Part shown: positions 1-13,000 of the stretch, one piece after another
Layout of the letters: the number at the start of each line of letters is the position of its first letter
Numbering within the stretch: the stretch's first letter is position 1
From: Siphonodentalium dalli
Lineage: Eukaryota > Mollusca > Scaphopoda > Gadilida > Siphonodentaliidae
Direction of reading: 5' to 3'
Length of the DNA stretch: 64,000 nucleotides
Assembly: GCA_032622095.1 (NCBI GenBank)
Contig: CP136061.1
Span: forward strand, 132,688,087 to 132,752,086
The notes under the pieces: generated by a model
What the model saw: the letters and a program-made list of their open reading frames with translations, nothing else
Databases searched by the model: none
Told to the model about the DNA's origin: nothing
Made by a program: the position numbers and the translations under genes

Positions 1-510
1 AAAATTCCGGCACGTATGCCGGGGTGGGTGGGTGGTCAAAGCCACCAACAAGCAATTTTTTCCGCAACTAAAAAAAAAAAATCCTGCTTGTTTTTTAGTG
101 TTTTGGCAATGAGTTGGGCTTCAAACCCACTTTGAATGAGATAAATAATGTAATTATAACTGGTAAACTGACTGCAGGCAGTTATCGTGTTGTATTTTGT
201 TGCAAATTATGAAATCCAAGATGGCCGCTGGCAGCCATGTTTTTTTGGCCGAATGACCTCAAAATGACTCATTCCTATTTACATGTCCATGTTAACATCC
301 ATGATAAATAGTATGCACAGAAATTCATATACAGCTGTTTACAGTGAATTTCCCCCCGCAAATCTCTGTTTTAGTGTTAAAAGGGGGGGGTGGGTGTCAA
401 AAAATGGTCGGAAAAAACTGCCGTAAACGGAAAAAAAATTGGCGGTGGGGGTGGGTGGGTACAAAAAATGATCGAAAGGGAAAAAAATTCCATACGTGCC
501 TGAAATTTTT
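1..510. mobile_element. TIR element with poly-G/C tracts (probably cut by window start)
   Basis: The first bases (aaaattccggcacgtatgcc) and the end at about 491-510 (catacgtgcctgaaattttt) are inverted copies of each other. Both ends, including the adjoining G-rich gggtgggtgggt and C-rich runs, match the two ends of a longer 1.7-kb element at 49249-50968. It therefore looks like a short non-autonomous member of a DNA-transposon family. Short reading frames over the G/C runs are low-complexity and not genes. The left edge may lie before the window. Confidence 0.55.
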
Positions 511-540
511 GTCCGACCCCCCCCCCCCCCTGAATAACTA

Positions 541-670
541 AGAAATATATTCATTCCCCCGAGTTATTTTTTCGATTTTATAAGGTTCCCTGTCAAAACT
601 TCAGGTTTTGTACTGGTGGAATATGATCTCTACGGGCGATAGCCAGAGTAGAGATTCATGACATGATCTA
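541..670. repeat. Solo arm of the 510-bp foldback element
   Basis: From the C-run to catgatcta, the sequence repeats the right arm of the foldback at 39939-40450. Shared pieces include ttttttcgattttataaggt, aggttttgtactggtggaat and agccagagtagagattcatg. Only one arm is present, so this is a truncated or recombined copy. Confidence 0.6.
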
Positions 671-1001
671 TAATTATGCATGACGGGGGTCACATATGCG
701 TTTGAATGTATACATGCATTGTCAAACACTTTTCAGTTTGCCAGTGCCGAGAGACTTATGTACAGTGCTTCTTATTGAAATGTTTGATATTCGTCATACA
801 GACCAATGCACCTATTGAACACTTCGTATTTATATTCCTCATTGTGTTACGGATCTGCTTGGTTGGGGCAACCATTTCGGTGACTCTTAGTGCTGTAAAT
901 AAACGGATACACAAATCAATGGTGGGGTTTAAATCGCCTCATTGCCATGCGCTTTATTATACATATAGCTGATTCCGGAAGTCTGACACAAACGATATAA
1001 C
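671..1001. promoter_or_regulatory. Upstream region of the CYYR1-like gene; no clear promoter motif
   Basis: This 330-bp stretch precedes the start codon at 1002. It must contain some or all of the 5' UTR or promoter, unless a further non-coding exon lies outside the window. I see no good TATA box at a sensible spacing and no obvious repeat. The 88-residue open frame at 706-972 is hydrophobic but has no family signature, and I do not call it. Confidence 0.2.
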
Positions 1002-1050
1002 ATGGAGCTAATACTATTCTCTTTGGTGATATTTCAGGCTTATTCGTACG
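1002..1050 (+). CDS. CYYR1-like gene exon 1 (signal peptide)
   Basis: ATG in a good context (aacATGG) opens 16 codons, MELILFSLVIFQAYSY, a compact hydrophobic secretion signal. The exon ends ...ttcgtacg before the strong donor GTAAGT at 1051. One base is left over (phase 1), which matches exon 2. The last 8 bases plus the donor are duplicated at 1513-1526. Confidence 0.8.
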
Positions 1051-4000
1051 GTAAGTTCACGAATCAGTATATATATAGTCAGGCATCCAAATCGCGAATT
1101 TTGGCTGTTGCGTGTTTTTGCGTATAAAGTATTTTACTTTGTGGATTCGGGTAGTCTTGGGTTTCCGTCTGAAGAATCCACCGGCTGACCACCGGCATGG
1201 CAGTAAAACTTGTATCCTTCAAGTTTCCTAGGTTTCTACTGGGAAAGAGCCCGAAAAGTATAATGCTATATGCGCTATGATCTCATTGTGTTATTTCGAC
1301 CGAAATTGTGATGATTGTTTCAGATAATTCCATCAAGATGACGGCTTGAAATCGCGATAATCTTACTTTTTAACAAAATACTCAGTAGCGGTATATGGAG
1401 ACCTATACTGGCCAGAAATGTCTATTTTGTCAATTAATATCATCAAGTATCCAACAAAAATATAGCCATCCGATCGGTACGTTGTATAAATACGTCAATA
1501 GTACAAAGAACGTTCGTACGGTAAGTTCATGCAGGTAATATATAGTGAGGCATCCAAACCGCGATTTTTGGCTTTTGCGTGTTGTTTTCTTCGTGAATTC
1601 CGGTGGTCGGGTGTGTGTATCCATCTGAAGAATCCACCGGCTGACACACCGGCAACCTTGGGGAATTTGATAAATTCGGGTTAAATTAAGATGCATGGCA
1701 GTAAAATTGTTATCATTTCCAAGGTTTCTACTGAAAAGGGGCCAGAAAAGGATAATGCTATATGCGTTTAGTATCTCATTGTGTTATTCGACCGAATTTA
1801 TGATAATTGTTTCATATAATGCAATCAAGATGACGGCTTGAAATCGCGAAAATATTAGTTTTGACTTATTTCGGAACCAAACCCCTCAGTAGCGGTATAT
1901 GTAGACTTCGTGGCCAGAAATGGGTATATTGTCAATCAATATCATCAATTGGTATACAGTCCAACAAAAAATCGGAACCTGACATGTATAAATACTTAAA
2001 TAATACGAAGAACATATGGTGACAACTAATTTAGAGTGGGTTTGATATAATGTCATGTTTTGGGAATCAGACGCTACAGTTGGCAGAAAGATATCTTTTA
2101 AAATATTGGTAAATTTCGACATATAATTAAGCCATCAAAACGGAACCTTAGTCGGTGTACCTGCAATGCTGGATCAGCTGCTTGGATCAGCTGTTGGTCG
2201 GAGGTGCTGCTTTTTACATATTTTTACTAAAAATGCTGATCTATCGAACTCACTTTAACTCATTTGTAACCAATCTAGTCGGTTGCTGGTTGTGTAAATT
2301 ACACGTAATCTATGGATTTTGTCCCTATACAGGTAGGGAACACCATATGACTAACCACCGTGCCCTTTCAGCAGTTAAACATTCTGTTGAGCAGGTCATC
2401 GTCTAAAGCTCAGCACATTCCCCTGAACAATTTAACTCAATCATAACGAATATATTAGGTTATATGTTGGGCAAGGGAAGACCATTTGACCGACCTCCAC
2501 CATACAGGATAAGGCAGACAAAGTGTGTGAAATATATGTGAGCAGCAGGGTGTACCGATAGATTCAAATGTGAAATCCAAGATGGTTGAAGGCGGCCATA
2601 TTTAAAAACAAATTTCGGAAAAATTGGACAGCTTCCATCCAGAGGTCACCACAAAGAACCATATTAAGTTTGGACGAGGGATGTGGCACGTAAGACGTGC
2701 CAAAGGATTTTAGTCATGAAAAGAGTAGTATCCAAGATGGCCGCTGGCGACCATGTTTATAACGAAATTAGGAAAAATATCGTTGGCATCCATCTATATA
2801 GAGGTCAGCCCGACCGAAGATCTTTATGAAGTTTGGTGACGATCGGATGAGGGATGTAACCTGTAGGTTGTGCCGAAGGAGTTAGTCATGCAAAGAGTAA
2901 AATCCAAGATGGCCGCTAGCAGCCATGTTTTGTTAACGAATTTCGGGGGGGGGAATCAATGGCTCCCATCTAGAGGTCGCCCACAAGATGCATATAAAGT
3001 ATGATGGTGAACGGGCGATTGATGTACGTGGCCTGTAGGGCGCTCTAAAAGATTTATGATGCAAAGAGTAAAATACAAGATGGCTGCGGGCGGCGATGTT
3101 TTTCATCGAAAGTCGTTCAATTTCGATAGCTCTCATCTGGAGGTGATTCTAATCATGCCTGTATATTTACAAAACATTTCTTCAAAATATGCGGGCTGCA
3201 GGATATGTCGATGAATTCAAATTTGGAATCCAAGATGGCTGCTCGTGGCCGTGTTATTAAAGGATTGCTATCCTGATGAACACAACAAAACACTATCAGA
3301 AAGCCACCGCTATATATTGTGATCACAATGATCCAAGTCCCATAACAATCGCGTAATAAATAAACCGAGAAATAAATAAATAATACCCCCACCGGTTGTG
3401 GGCTATCTCCGTCGTAAATCCTCATATGACGTCAAATTTAAGAAATAAGCGATGGCTCCCATCTAGAGGTCACCCCGAAGATCCGTATACAATTTGGTGA
3501 CGATCGGTTGAGGATGTGTGGCATGCAGGGTGTGTCTCGAAGAATTTAGTCATGTTTTTAAAACTAATTTCAGAAATAATCGTTGGCTCCCATTTAAGGG
3601 TCACCCGGCAGATCCGTATGAAGTTTGGTGGCGATCAGATGAGGGATGTGATCCGTAGGGTGTGCACAAGGATTTAACTATGCAAAGAGTAAAATACAAG
3701 ATAACATTAAATTTTAGATAAGCTTGGAATTGAAATAATTGTTCATCTTAGATCAGATTAGATTTTGAAACATAAAACTTTTTTTCAGTTAGTTTGTTGT
3801 CAAAACCTATACGGATTTTATAAATATGCAACAAGTCTATGCAAAGTGCGCAGCAACACTCAACTATATATTGTAAAAAAAATTCCTATTGATGACATCT
3901 AAAAATTGAAGAAGTTGGTTTGTAAATTATATGATTGCCTATAAAATAGTGGGAAATTACCGAAATGTAGATAGTCGTATGGAACTCTTAGAAGCCAGAG

Positions 4001-7000
4001 TGAAATACGATTGTGTTATTTCACTGTAGCTTTTGTTCTTTCATTAGCTTGCAGGTGGTATACGCGAGCTCGGTGCAATTTGCCCAGTACCAGCGGTTGT
4101 TTCTTTCCGAGAATTGTTAAATTTTTGTGCAATTAAAAGTGAAAATACCGCATAAGTTAACAACTTTGAGCATTACTAAGGCGCATATGATAAAAATAAT
4201 ACCTGAAGTTTTTGTTTGAATACCTGAAACATCTTTATTCATATCTAATATCGAATTTTCACTCGCGGCTGCAAGCTCATGAGATATTTCAGTATTGAAA
4301 CACAAACTGTAGGTATTCTCTATCTCTCTGTTCAGCACTCGGAGACTCAGAGCAATACTGTTACACAGATGGATCGGATGTCTCCGCAGGCACAACGTAT
4401 TGCCAATATGGCTGCTGCGGTGATACGTCTTTTACGTCTAATACGGCGCTTCCCTGCTGCTCGTGAGTATTCAAAGACAATATATTCCCACTTACTTTTC
4501 ACTACAAATATACAGCATATAAACTACAGTTCGATTTTATTAGTACATGTCATAATATATAATATATATTTGATTAAAGATACATAATCCGATTAGATGG
4601 TCCCAGTATCATCCAGTTACAACAACAACAACAACGGAATTTCACCAAAAGCCGATTTAGTTATCTAATTAGTTTATTACCAATAAATATTTACATTACC
4701 AATATCATATTTGCCGAAAAAGTCCTATAATAACGTGTTTTTTTTTCTGGGCAGTTTGTAGATGAGCGAGTGTGGTTTACAGCTTCCATATATTGTGATT
4801 CCTAGTTCAAATTGGAATTCCCCAACATTGTTATCACAAATGTAAACACATAATATGTCCAGGTGTAACCAACATGGTGCCATAATCACATTTATATTTG
4901 CATGAATGAAACACGATTACCGATTCGTAAATAAGAATATGTATGTATCCGCACGTCAACTATCACAACATATCGTATTCTTGTTGCACAACATATCGTA
5001 TTCTTGTTGATGACGTCTTATATTCCGAAATAATGTTCGATTGCCACTGATGCACTGATCGTAGAAGGAGACGTGCCATTGTGTGACCTGTCGCCACGGC
5101 GTCCGCACATGATAGTACTAGTTATGGAAGAAGTCGGCGGAATTTCTGCCAGGCCGCCAAATATTCCAGGTTGTGAAAAATAACAGATTTCAAAAATCGA
5201 AATCTGAGATGTGATGGGTGGGTTCCTCGGCTCAATTCAAAATTATTTACCGCCGAAGCCGAAATAGTAATTTAGTGGCGCTAAATCGGATTATGTATCT
5301 TTAACGTTAGTGATGTTAGTTTATTTAGTACAATGTATGCGGCACTATAATGTATAGCAATCTGCGAAGAATTGCATGGACAATTGCCAGGAAATATTGC
5401 CAGTTTTGTGAACGTAGCCTTGAGAAATATTATGCGTTTATTTCCAATTAGCCTTGACCGTGTACCCATGCAAGCAATTTGCCCAGTGACATTGTAAGGA
5501 TTTCAACTATTATTGCCGCGAATACCAACCACATCTATTTTACCTTTTCATAAAACACAATGAGTGAACTAGGTAAGATTGTAAACAAAACTCCTTAAAT
5601 GTATACGTCCACACACTAGTAGGGGCTGTTAGCTGATGGGGTGTGCAAATTTGGATAAAAGCATGAAAATTGGCACACATATAGAGTAGACCATGGGGGT
5701 TCAGTTCGAAGCGAGACCCAAATTGGCAGACCCCCTCATATGACCTTCAGGTCAAGGTCAAGGTCATCAACATGAATTTTCACTATAGGTTGCCTGGAAT
5801 GTGCATACGGGAGCTAAAAGGGTATGAATTATGCACAGTATTCATTACTCCCCACCTGGGAGACATAATATGACTAACATCGTAATATTTGGGGGGCTTT
5901 ATATGAGATTTGGAATGTTTTTGGTGACCTTGAACTTAAAATTGTGCCAAATTGTCAATTATCACTTGCTAGTGGGAATAGTTTAGGCATATCAGGTTAG
6001 ATGTTTTATTCAAAGATATTGCAACAATCATAATTATATCCAATATAAGTGAGGGCACAAAGTGACTCAGTTGGTAAGGTGAGTGTTGCATTAGACGAAC
6101 ATAAGCCATTCCAATTAGCGATGGTGCATGCATTTGTGATCCACACACAGGTATTCATGTACATGTTATGGGGAAAGTTTGTCAGTTGCTTTCCTGTGTT
6201 CAGTGATTTATAATCAGTGAAATATATACTCTGCACAGCCTTTCCTTGACATGTAAACCTGACATGATATGACCGAGCAGCTAAAACGACCATAAACCAC
6301 AATAAAACGAACTAATATCAGTTTCTTAAATTGGAATTCTGAGTTTACATGCCACTCAAAGGGACCTTAACAGTGCGAAAATTAACATCCAACGTAAGCT
6401 TTGATAAGCAAAAATGTATTATTTGTCAAATTCGTACCTCTGTTGACGCAATATTCTATTAAACTAAATACAGAAATGCAGTAAAAATGCCAACTATTTG
6501 GCAACGCCCCGCTTCGACCATGACAACGACGATAGTGCGACTCGTTGAACGGTAATTTTCATTTATATACGACGTATCTGTCACTAATCGGGCTGCTTAG
6601 TTCTGCGCGTAAGCCCATTATGCTGCATCAATAATGTTTGGAACTGTGCCTTCGTTATACAATGCACATGTCCTTGATTCAATACAGGACTGTGTATTTA
6701 CTGGTCCCCACATGTGAAGATAGAGACCAAGTCACATAATATATTTGTCGCTAAACGAGCATTCTTAGATTAGAACATGACAAAATGCCCAACTTACATG
6801 TAGGCCTACCTGAACATTTTCCTTCTTAGTGCACCCAGCGGTTTTGTAATTTCTGTAAAGTTGACTTGTTCATACGAAAATGTCACCACTTAGCCTACCA
6901 TAACATGAGTTATTTTAGTCATATTCTGATTAGCAAGTATAGGCCCTACATATAAAGATGTCCTCGAAAAAATTATTGATCGTTTAGTTACTTTTATAAA

Positions 7001-10000
7001 GGTGTTTGTATGAACGTATTAGTTAAAATTCTTCGAAAGAGGTGTGGTTATCAGAAACTGAAAAATAATGAGCAACACTTTAAAAAAACAAATTAAAGGG
7101 ATAGATAACAGAAAAATTGCGGTTTTAGTCTACATGTCAAAGTTCTGGAGGTGCATTCCATATATGGATTTTTGAATATTCATGAAATACATGCCCGCGT
7201 TCACGGAAAATATATAGTGGTAATTAAGGACGGATAATAATGATTTATATAGAGGATCCCCAACGAGTTATGTTGGGATATAACATTTTATAAAACGAGT
7301 TTATTAACTGTGTTTATACTATTTTTTAAATATCAAAATCCTTAAAAGAAGCTGAAAATGCATGCAGAATGGATATATTTACGGCGTCGGCCGAGACGCT
7401 TCACAAACGTATATATATGACAGTATAGCACACTCTGGCTGGCGACGAAAAAATATAGTCCCACAATTTGCCTCTTTGTTTTTGTATCTATTTTCGTCAA
7501 TGCAAAGAAGTTGGACAAAAATTTGCATATATACTATCTAGTGTTGGTGTCATGCGAGGCTTTTCGAAAATAGTATTACTCCGCGCGGTCATTGCTGGTG
7601 TGATGTCAAGTATCCCGGGAAGCACGCACCTATTCGCCATTTAGTGGATATATAGAGGATCTACAACGAGTCCCCAGTTTATAGCGGAATTTACAAAACG
7701 AGTCCAGTAAATTAGGTCTGGACCGAGCCTTTGGCGAGGTCCAGACCTAATTTACTGGACGAGTTTTGTAATTTCCGCTATAAACTGGGGACGAGTTGTA
7801 GATTCTATTTATTACATGATCCAAAACATCGACAAAACAAACTTAAATCGACATATGTGACGCGAAATTAACGTCAGCTTCTATAAGTCATGCGATGACG
7901 TTTCACGTAACTATTCGTTGTTTGCCCGCGTAACGAAATAGTCCCAGATAAATACAGACTTTTTAACGCATTTAATGGCGTATATTTAATGACATAACTT
8001 TTAAAACTCTTCATTCGTAATAGTTTGTTGGAAAAATATTGGAAGCCATAGTATTTTGAGACGTAGCGTACGGAATGTTAACAGGTCGACAAACCGGAAG
8101 TCAAAGGTCACCTGGCACTATTTCCTGTTATTAAACGAACGTTTAATATCACAATTTATAGAATGGGTTTATTGAATGGAATAAGGGTAGGATCATGTAA
8201 TAAAAGGAAATATGCAATGGCTCTTTTAATGATACAATATATACAATTTTGCCAAAATGAAAAGACACTTTTAAAATGGAACATTATTCAGTCTCGAATG
8301 TGTCTTTACTCCCTCTTGTGTTGTGGTAAGGAAATCAATATAATTTTTTTTAATCGCAGTTTTTTTTAGCTCGTTTTCCTTGTTAAAATGTGGTTATGTG
8401 ATCAAGTGGATTTCAAATTCGTCCCAATTATATATATGCAATTTATTAACCTCGCTAAGATCAGCTCGAATAAACTCATTAGAGATTATCTATCCTCCCT
8501 CCCATCTCTCCCCTTCCTCCCTCCCCCTATATCTCCATCTCACCCTTCCCTCCCATCTCACCCTCTCTCTCTCTCTCCCTCTATATATACATATATGTAT
8601 ATATTATCATCTCCGATACCTGAATGTCAAAATATCGAAATATAATCAAAACAAAATTATTTTAAATGTGGATTTAATTTCTAAGGCGACCCTTCCCCAA
8701 CATCGATACCACAACGCAACTGAGAATAAGACATGTTGACGATAAGAAAATACCGAGGCATTGTGAGTCGGCTACTAGTTAGGCGTACAGACAGACGGAA
8801 GGAAAGTTGGATAGGCGGAAAGGCAATTTAAATCATGTAATGTGTGGTATACATATGGAAATTAAACCTGTACAGTATAGCAATATACGATTCGACATTA
8901 CTTTATTTTCCTCAGCTGGCTCCAAATAAAAGAGTCTTAATCTCGTAGCCTTGATGTGACTCATATGCGTATTCATGTCTATTATAAATAGCGAGCATGA
9001 CATTCACTAGAAAGCGACTTCTCGTGAGCACAAGTCAATGAAATTTCAATTGCTGGTCGCACAATCGTCGTTGTCATAGTTGACTACTCGGCGTTGTCAA
9101 TTGAGTGCGATGATACCCCCCGCAAATATGGACACAGCTCCATCAATCACAGAACTGAGGTGAACATTAGTTGTGAAAAATCACCCAAAGACGTATGGCT
9201 ATGTTATTATTTGGTTTCCACTCAATTTTATAGGACGTTATATATATTTTCTCAACTCTAAAGACGAATTTCACACAGTGATGTGTGTAAAACCAAAACA
9301 ACCGGTCTATTTATGTCAAAGATTATGTATTGTTGTGCTAACTGTCTAGTGCTGAACTCTTTACAGATTATCGAATCGAAGATCGCCGTACCTAATAGAA
9401 ATATAATATATGGTACATTCCTGTCCGTATTTCTGGAATTATTCATTTCTCAGTGTTTTTTTCGTGTTTATCGCATCAGCCTGGTCGCAGAATCGTTAAA
9501 CCGCCGTAGCACCGTGGTTGTCAAGCCGCAGAATCGTGGAATTGGTCGTAGAATCGTCGAAACGATTGTGCCGTGTACCCTCTCTGTGATAGATAAATTA
9601 CCACTTCTACTGGTTCATTGAGGGAGATGATAATAGCCAGGTTCAGCCACACATTTGTGTAACTCGTAACGTGTGTTACTATGGTATAATTGCTATGGAT
9701 ACACACTTGGCAGGAGAAATCGTGTGATTTACGGCGCCAAAGCTACATGTTTTGAGATATCGGCCCAATTTGTAGCAGAACGTGTAAACATAATCCGGTG
9801 GTAAGCGACATGTCCACAGTGCATCCACCGATATGCTTAATTGCATGACTTTAATTAAGACACAATATTTCCGCACGGAAACATTCGAATCTCCTATATT
9901 CTCCTACTGCATGAATAGCGTTGATTTCTCAATATAGAATATCTTATCAGAACATTGGATCATTTCACTTTGCTACAAGTTTCGTAATGCTACACATTTG

Positions 10001-13000
10001 ACACAAAACTTCTAAACGGCGTTACCATGTATGTGTAGGCGGAATGTTCACATGCACGAGTCAGGTTACTGTTGTTGGCAATGGCAACACACGTTACAAG
10101 TTACATGTACGTGTGGCCAAACCTAGCTACTATTCTTCATAATATACTGAAGAGAATTTTGTCGTTTAAAAATTAAACCACCACAATAGATACATAATAT
10201 GGATATTCTAGACATCAATATAGACAAGCCAATGTTTCGGGATATGTACAATACACTGCTCCAGATAACACGCAATTGCCTCCCAATCCAATGGTACAGG
10301 TAAACTAGAGGAATAGTCATATACCGTTATAATTATGTTATTTGGTCACTTTGACTAATCAGTCCATATGTATCTCTATGCCGCTACCTGTGCAATCCTA
10401 GTTGCTGACGCTCAGCGGCCAAACACATGCATGGTTTGCATGAATATGTGTTATTATGTGTGGTGGGTACGTTAGCTGACCAATTAATGCTGGAATCAGA
10501 GTGGTTTGGCAACTGCTTTCATCCACCACGATGGACATGCACCCGGTTTCTAGATACCACTACTCTGGACACTATTGAGGTACATCGCTGTTCTGTTCTG
10601 GCAATCTTACCAAAAACGTTCTGAATACCGGCACTATATAATGATCCATATTGAGATACGGGTAACCTGCCACTGATGTAGATATCCAGTCCCTTTACAT
10701 GTTATGCGGCCCCTTGAGACATAGATACACTAGTATACAGGCCACCCCCTGGTGACCATTTCACACATTGTCTACCAAATCGGAGATGTAAACACCAGAG
10801 AGCCAGCCTTAACATGCCACAATAATGACTTACTTTAGGATTCAGTGTCATAGCAATTTGACACCACACACAAGCAATAACTTATTGTCTGCGAAAAGAT
10901 ATTATTATAGCATTGTTTGCACATTTCTTTCAAACTAAATTCCTTTTTTCAAGAGATAACCAATTAAATTTACCAACAGGGTATATCTTGGGAGTCAATG
11001 AATCAAAGCATTCAAAGGCTATGCTATATCACGTCGCTAGTTTGGCGACCAGAGTGATGGCCAGTAGATGATATACCACAACAACCACAAGTCTATAACC
11101 CCACTATTAGAATTTATATGACACAGATATGTCTGCTCGTGTCCAACGTGGGATGATTTTAGCACAATAACTGTGATTACCTTGCAAGGGATCACTTTCT
11201 TTTGTGTGGTGAGATATCATCATTCAATGGGAGCGAACTTCTTTTGTATTAGTGAGCCCATTCTCAATTGATGGACGAGTAATCAGAATTAGCACAACAC
11301 GTGTAGGTATGATATGATATGATATATTATATATATATATATTACGGTCTCATGTTTTAGTAAGGAATATGTCTATGTTCAACTCTCTTGTATCCACACT
11401 TTAGTTATATCTTTAGCATGACTTAATCTTTCATATCAATTTATCCAACAGCTAAATTATGTTCCACCATTTTGATGCCAATAACATGATGGTGATATTA
11501 TATTCTGGACAACAGATTTCATTTATTGGGTGTTCATGTAATAGTAGTTATTATATTCTCATAATTGTTACCAAATTGAATGCATGTAGGTTCGACATAT
11601 TCAACATATAATCTTTCTATACATTGCCGACATGTGATTTTCCTTTTCTTGAATACTGACCACCGCATGTAGTGCTTATGTGTCAACATTTGGGTAATAC
11701 ATGTATTCTGCAATGCTTTGGGTTACCAAAATGAGCAAAATATTATTTAATAAATGTAACATACTTTTTGCAAAACCCTTGTTATCCATATATTGAACAA
11801 ATGTGCCTAAAATGTATATAAACTTGGTGGCATCACGTTGGCATTTTATTTTTGTGACTTTACATGCATATTGAATTTTTGATCTTCTAATCAACATTTA
11901 CTGAAATATATGTTCATAAATTGATAGAATTCCTGAGAGTTCAGTATTATAATATATCTGGAGATATATTTATGTAATTTCGGACAAATATCGAGGAATA
12001 ATTCATTAGCAATTTTATAACAATTTGTATTTACCTTTGACCTTGACCTCAAGGTCATCTGGGTGATTTTAATGCTTGGGTCTCACTCTTGTATTGTACG
12101 CTGATATATATGCAATAAAATGACGTGGACTGTGGTTGCATTTAGTGATAATTTTAAATAGGTGGACTTTATATTCATTTTTTCATGGAAATTTTGCAGC
12201 TATTCGGATGACCAACTGACATTTTGAGCTTCAATATGAAAAGTTCTCAAGATGATAGTAGATTTTGTTATAAAAGTGATTAATATGGCCTATTTGAGTC
12301 ATATTTATGTAATTTTGATATGTATAAGTAATGTGTTGTCTTTAAATATTATAACTCATACCACTTGTGAAAAATTGAACGTTTGACCTTTGACCTTGAC
12401 CTCAATGTAATCAAGGTCACTTTCACGCTTGGGTCTCGCTCTTTTATTGACCCCCCATATCATGAACTATATGTATACCAAGTTTCATGCTTTTATCCAA
12501 TTTTGCACACTTTGTCCATTTTTGGGACATTAGAGCCCCTACTACACTGGAATGTTTGCCCGGTATATATGCTTTGCAGGTATTTCGTCATAGAAAACCA
12601 TATGCTGCCATATTAATATGAACGGCAACATTCGTATAAAATGCATCTTTACTAAAGCTAACGACACGAGAAGTAAACTGACTGTATAGTTACACATGTA
12701 ACGGTGCTACTAACATCAGCATTCAAATACAGTTGTGAAGGATTCTTGCGCGGGATAATTACATGCTATTTACAAGCAAATTTCAATATATAATCATTAC
12801 AGGTGGAACTACATATTTTTTACTTCTCACGCAGTTAGCTGTGGTATACAGATTTATCATTTACGTTGGAAAGAATGTCATAAATCAATTTCATATGAAT
12901 TACTAGTTCATATCACCTTCGGATAATTTGATTGGTTTGTTGACATAAAGTGTGTTCTGATTGGCTGAATGGCAGCCGGGGCCGAGCCGCATTTCTAACT

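Noticed and set aside
4279-4587. 102-residue + frame over exon 2
   Set aside because: Out of phase with exons 1 and 3. The exon 2 frame with six cysteines is the one supported by splice phases.
9283-9621. 112-residue frame with Arg-rich repeats
   Set aside because: The repeats derive from recurring gcagaatcgt words. No domain, signal or splice support.
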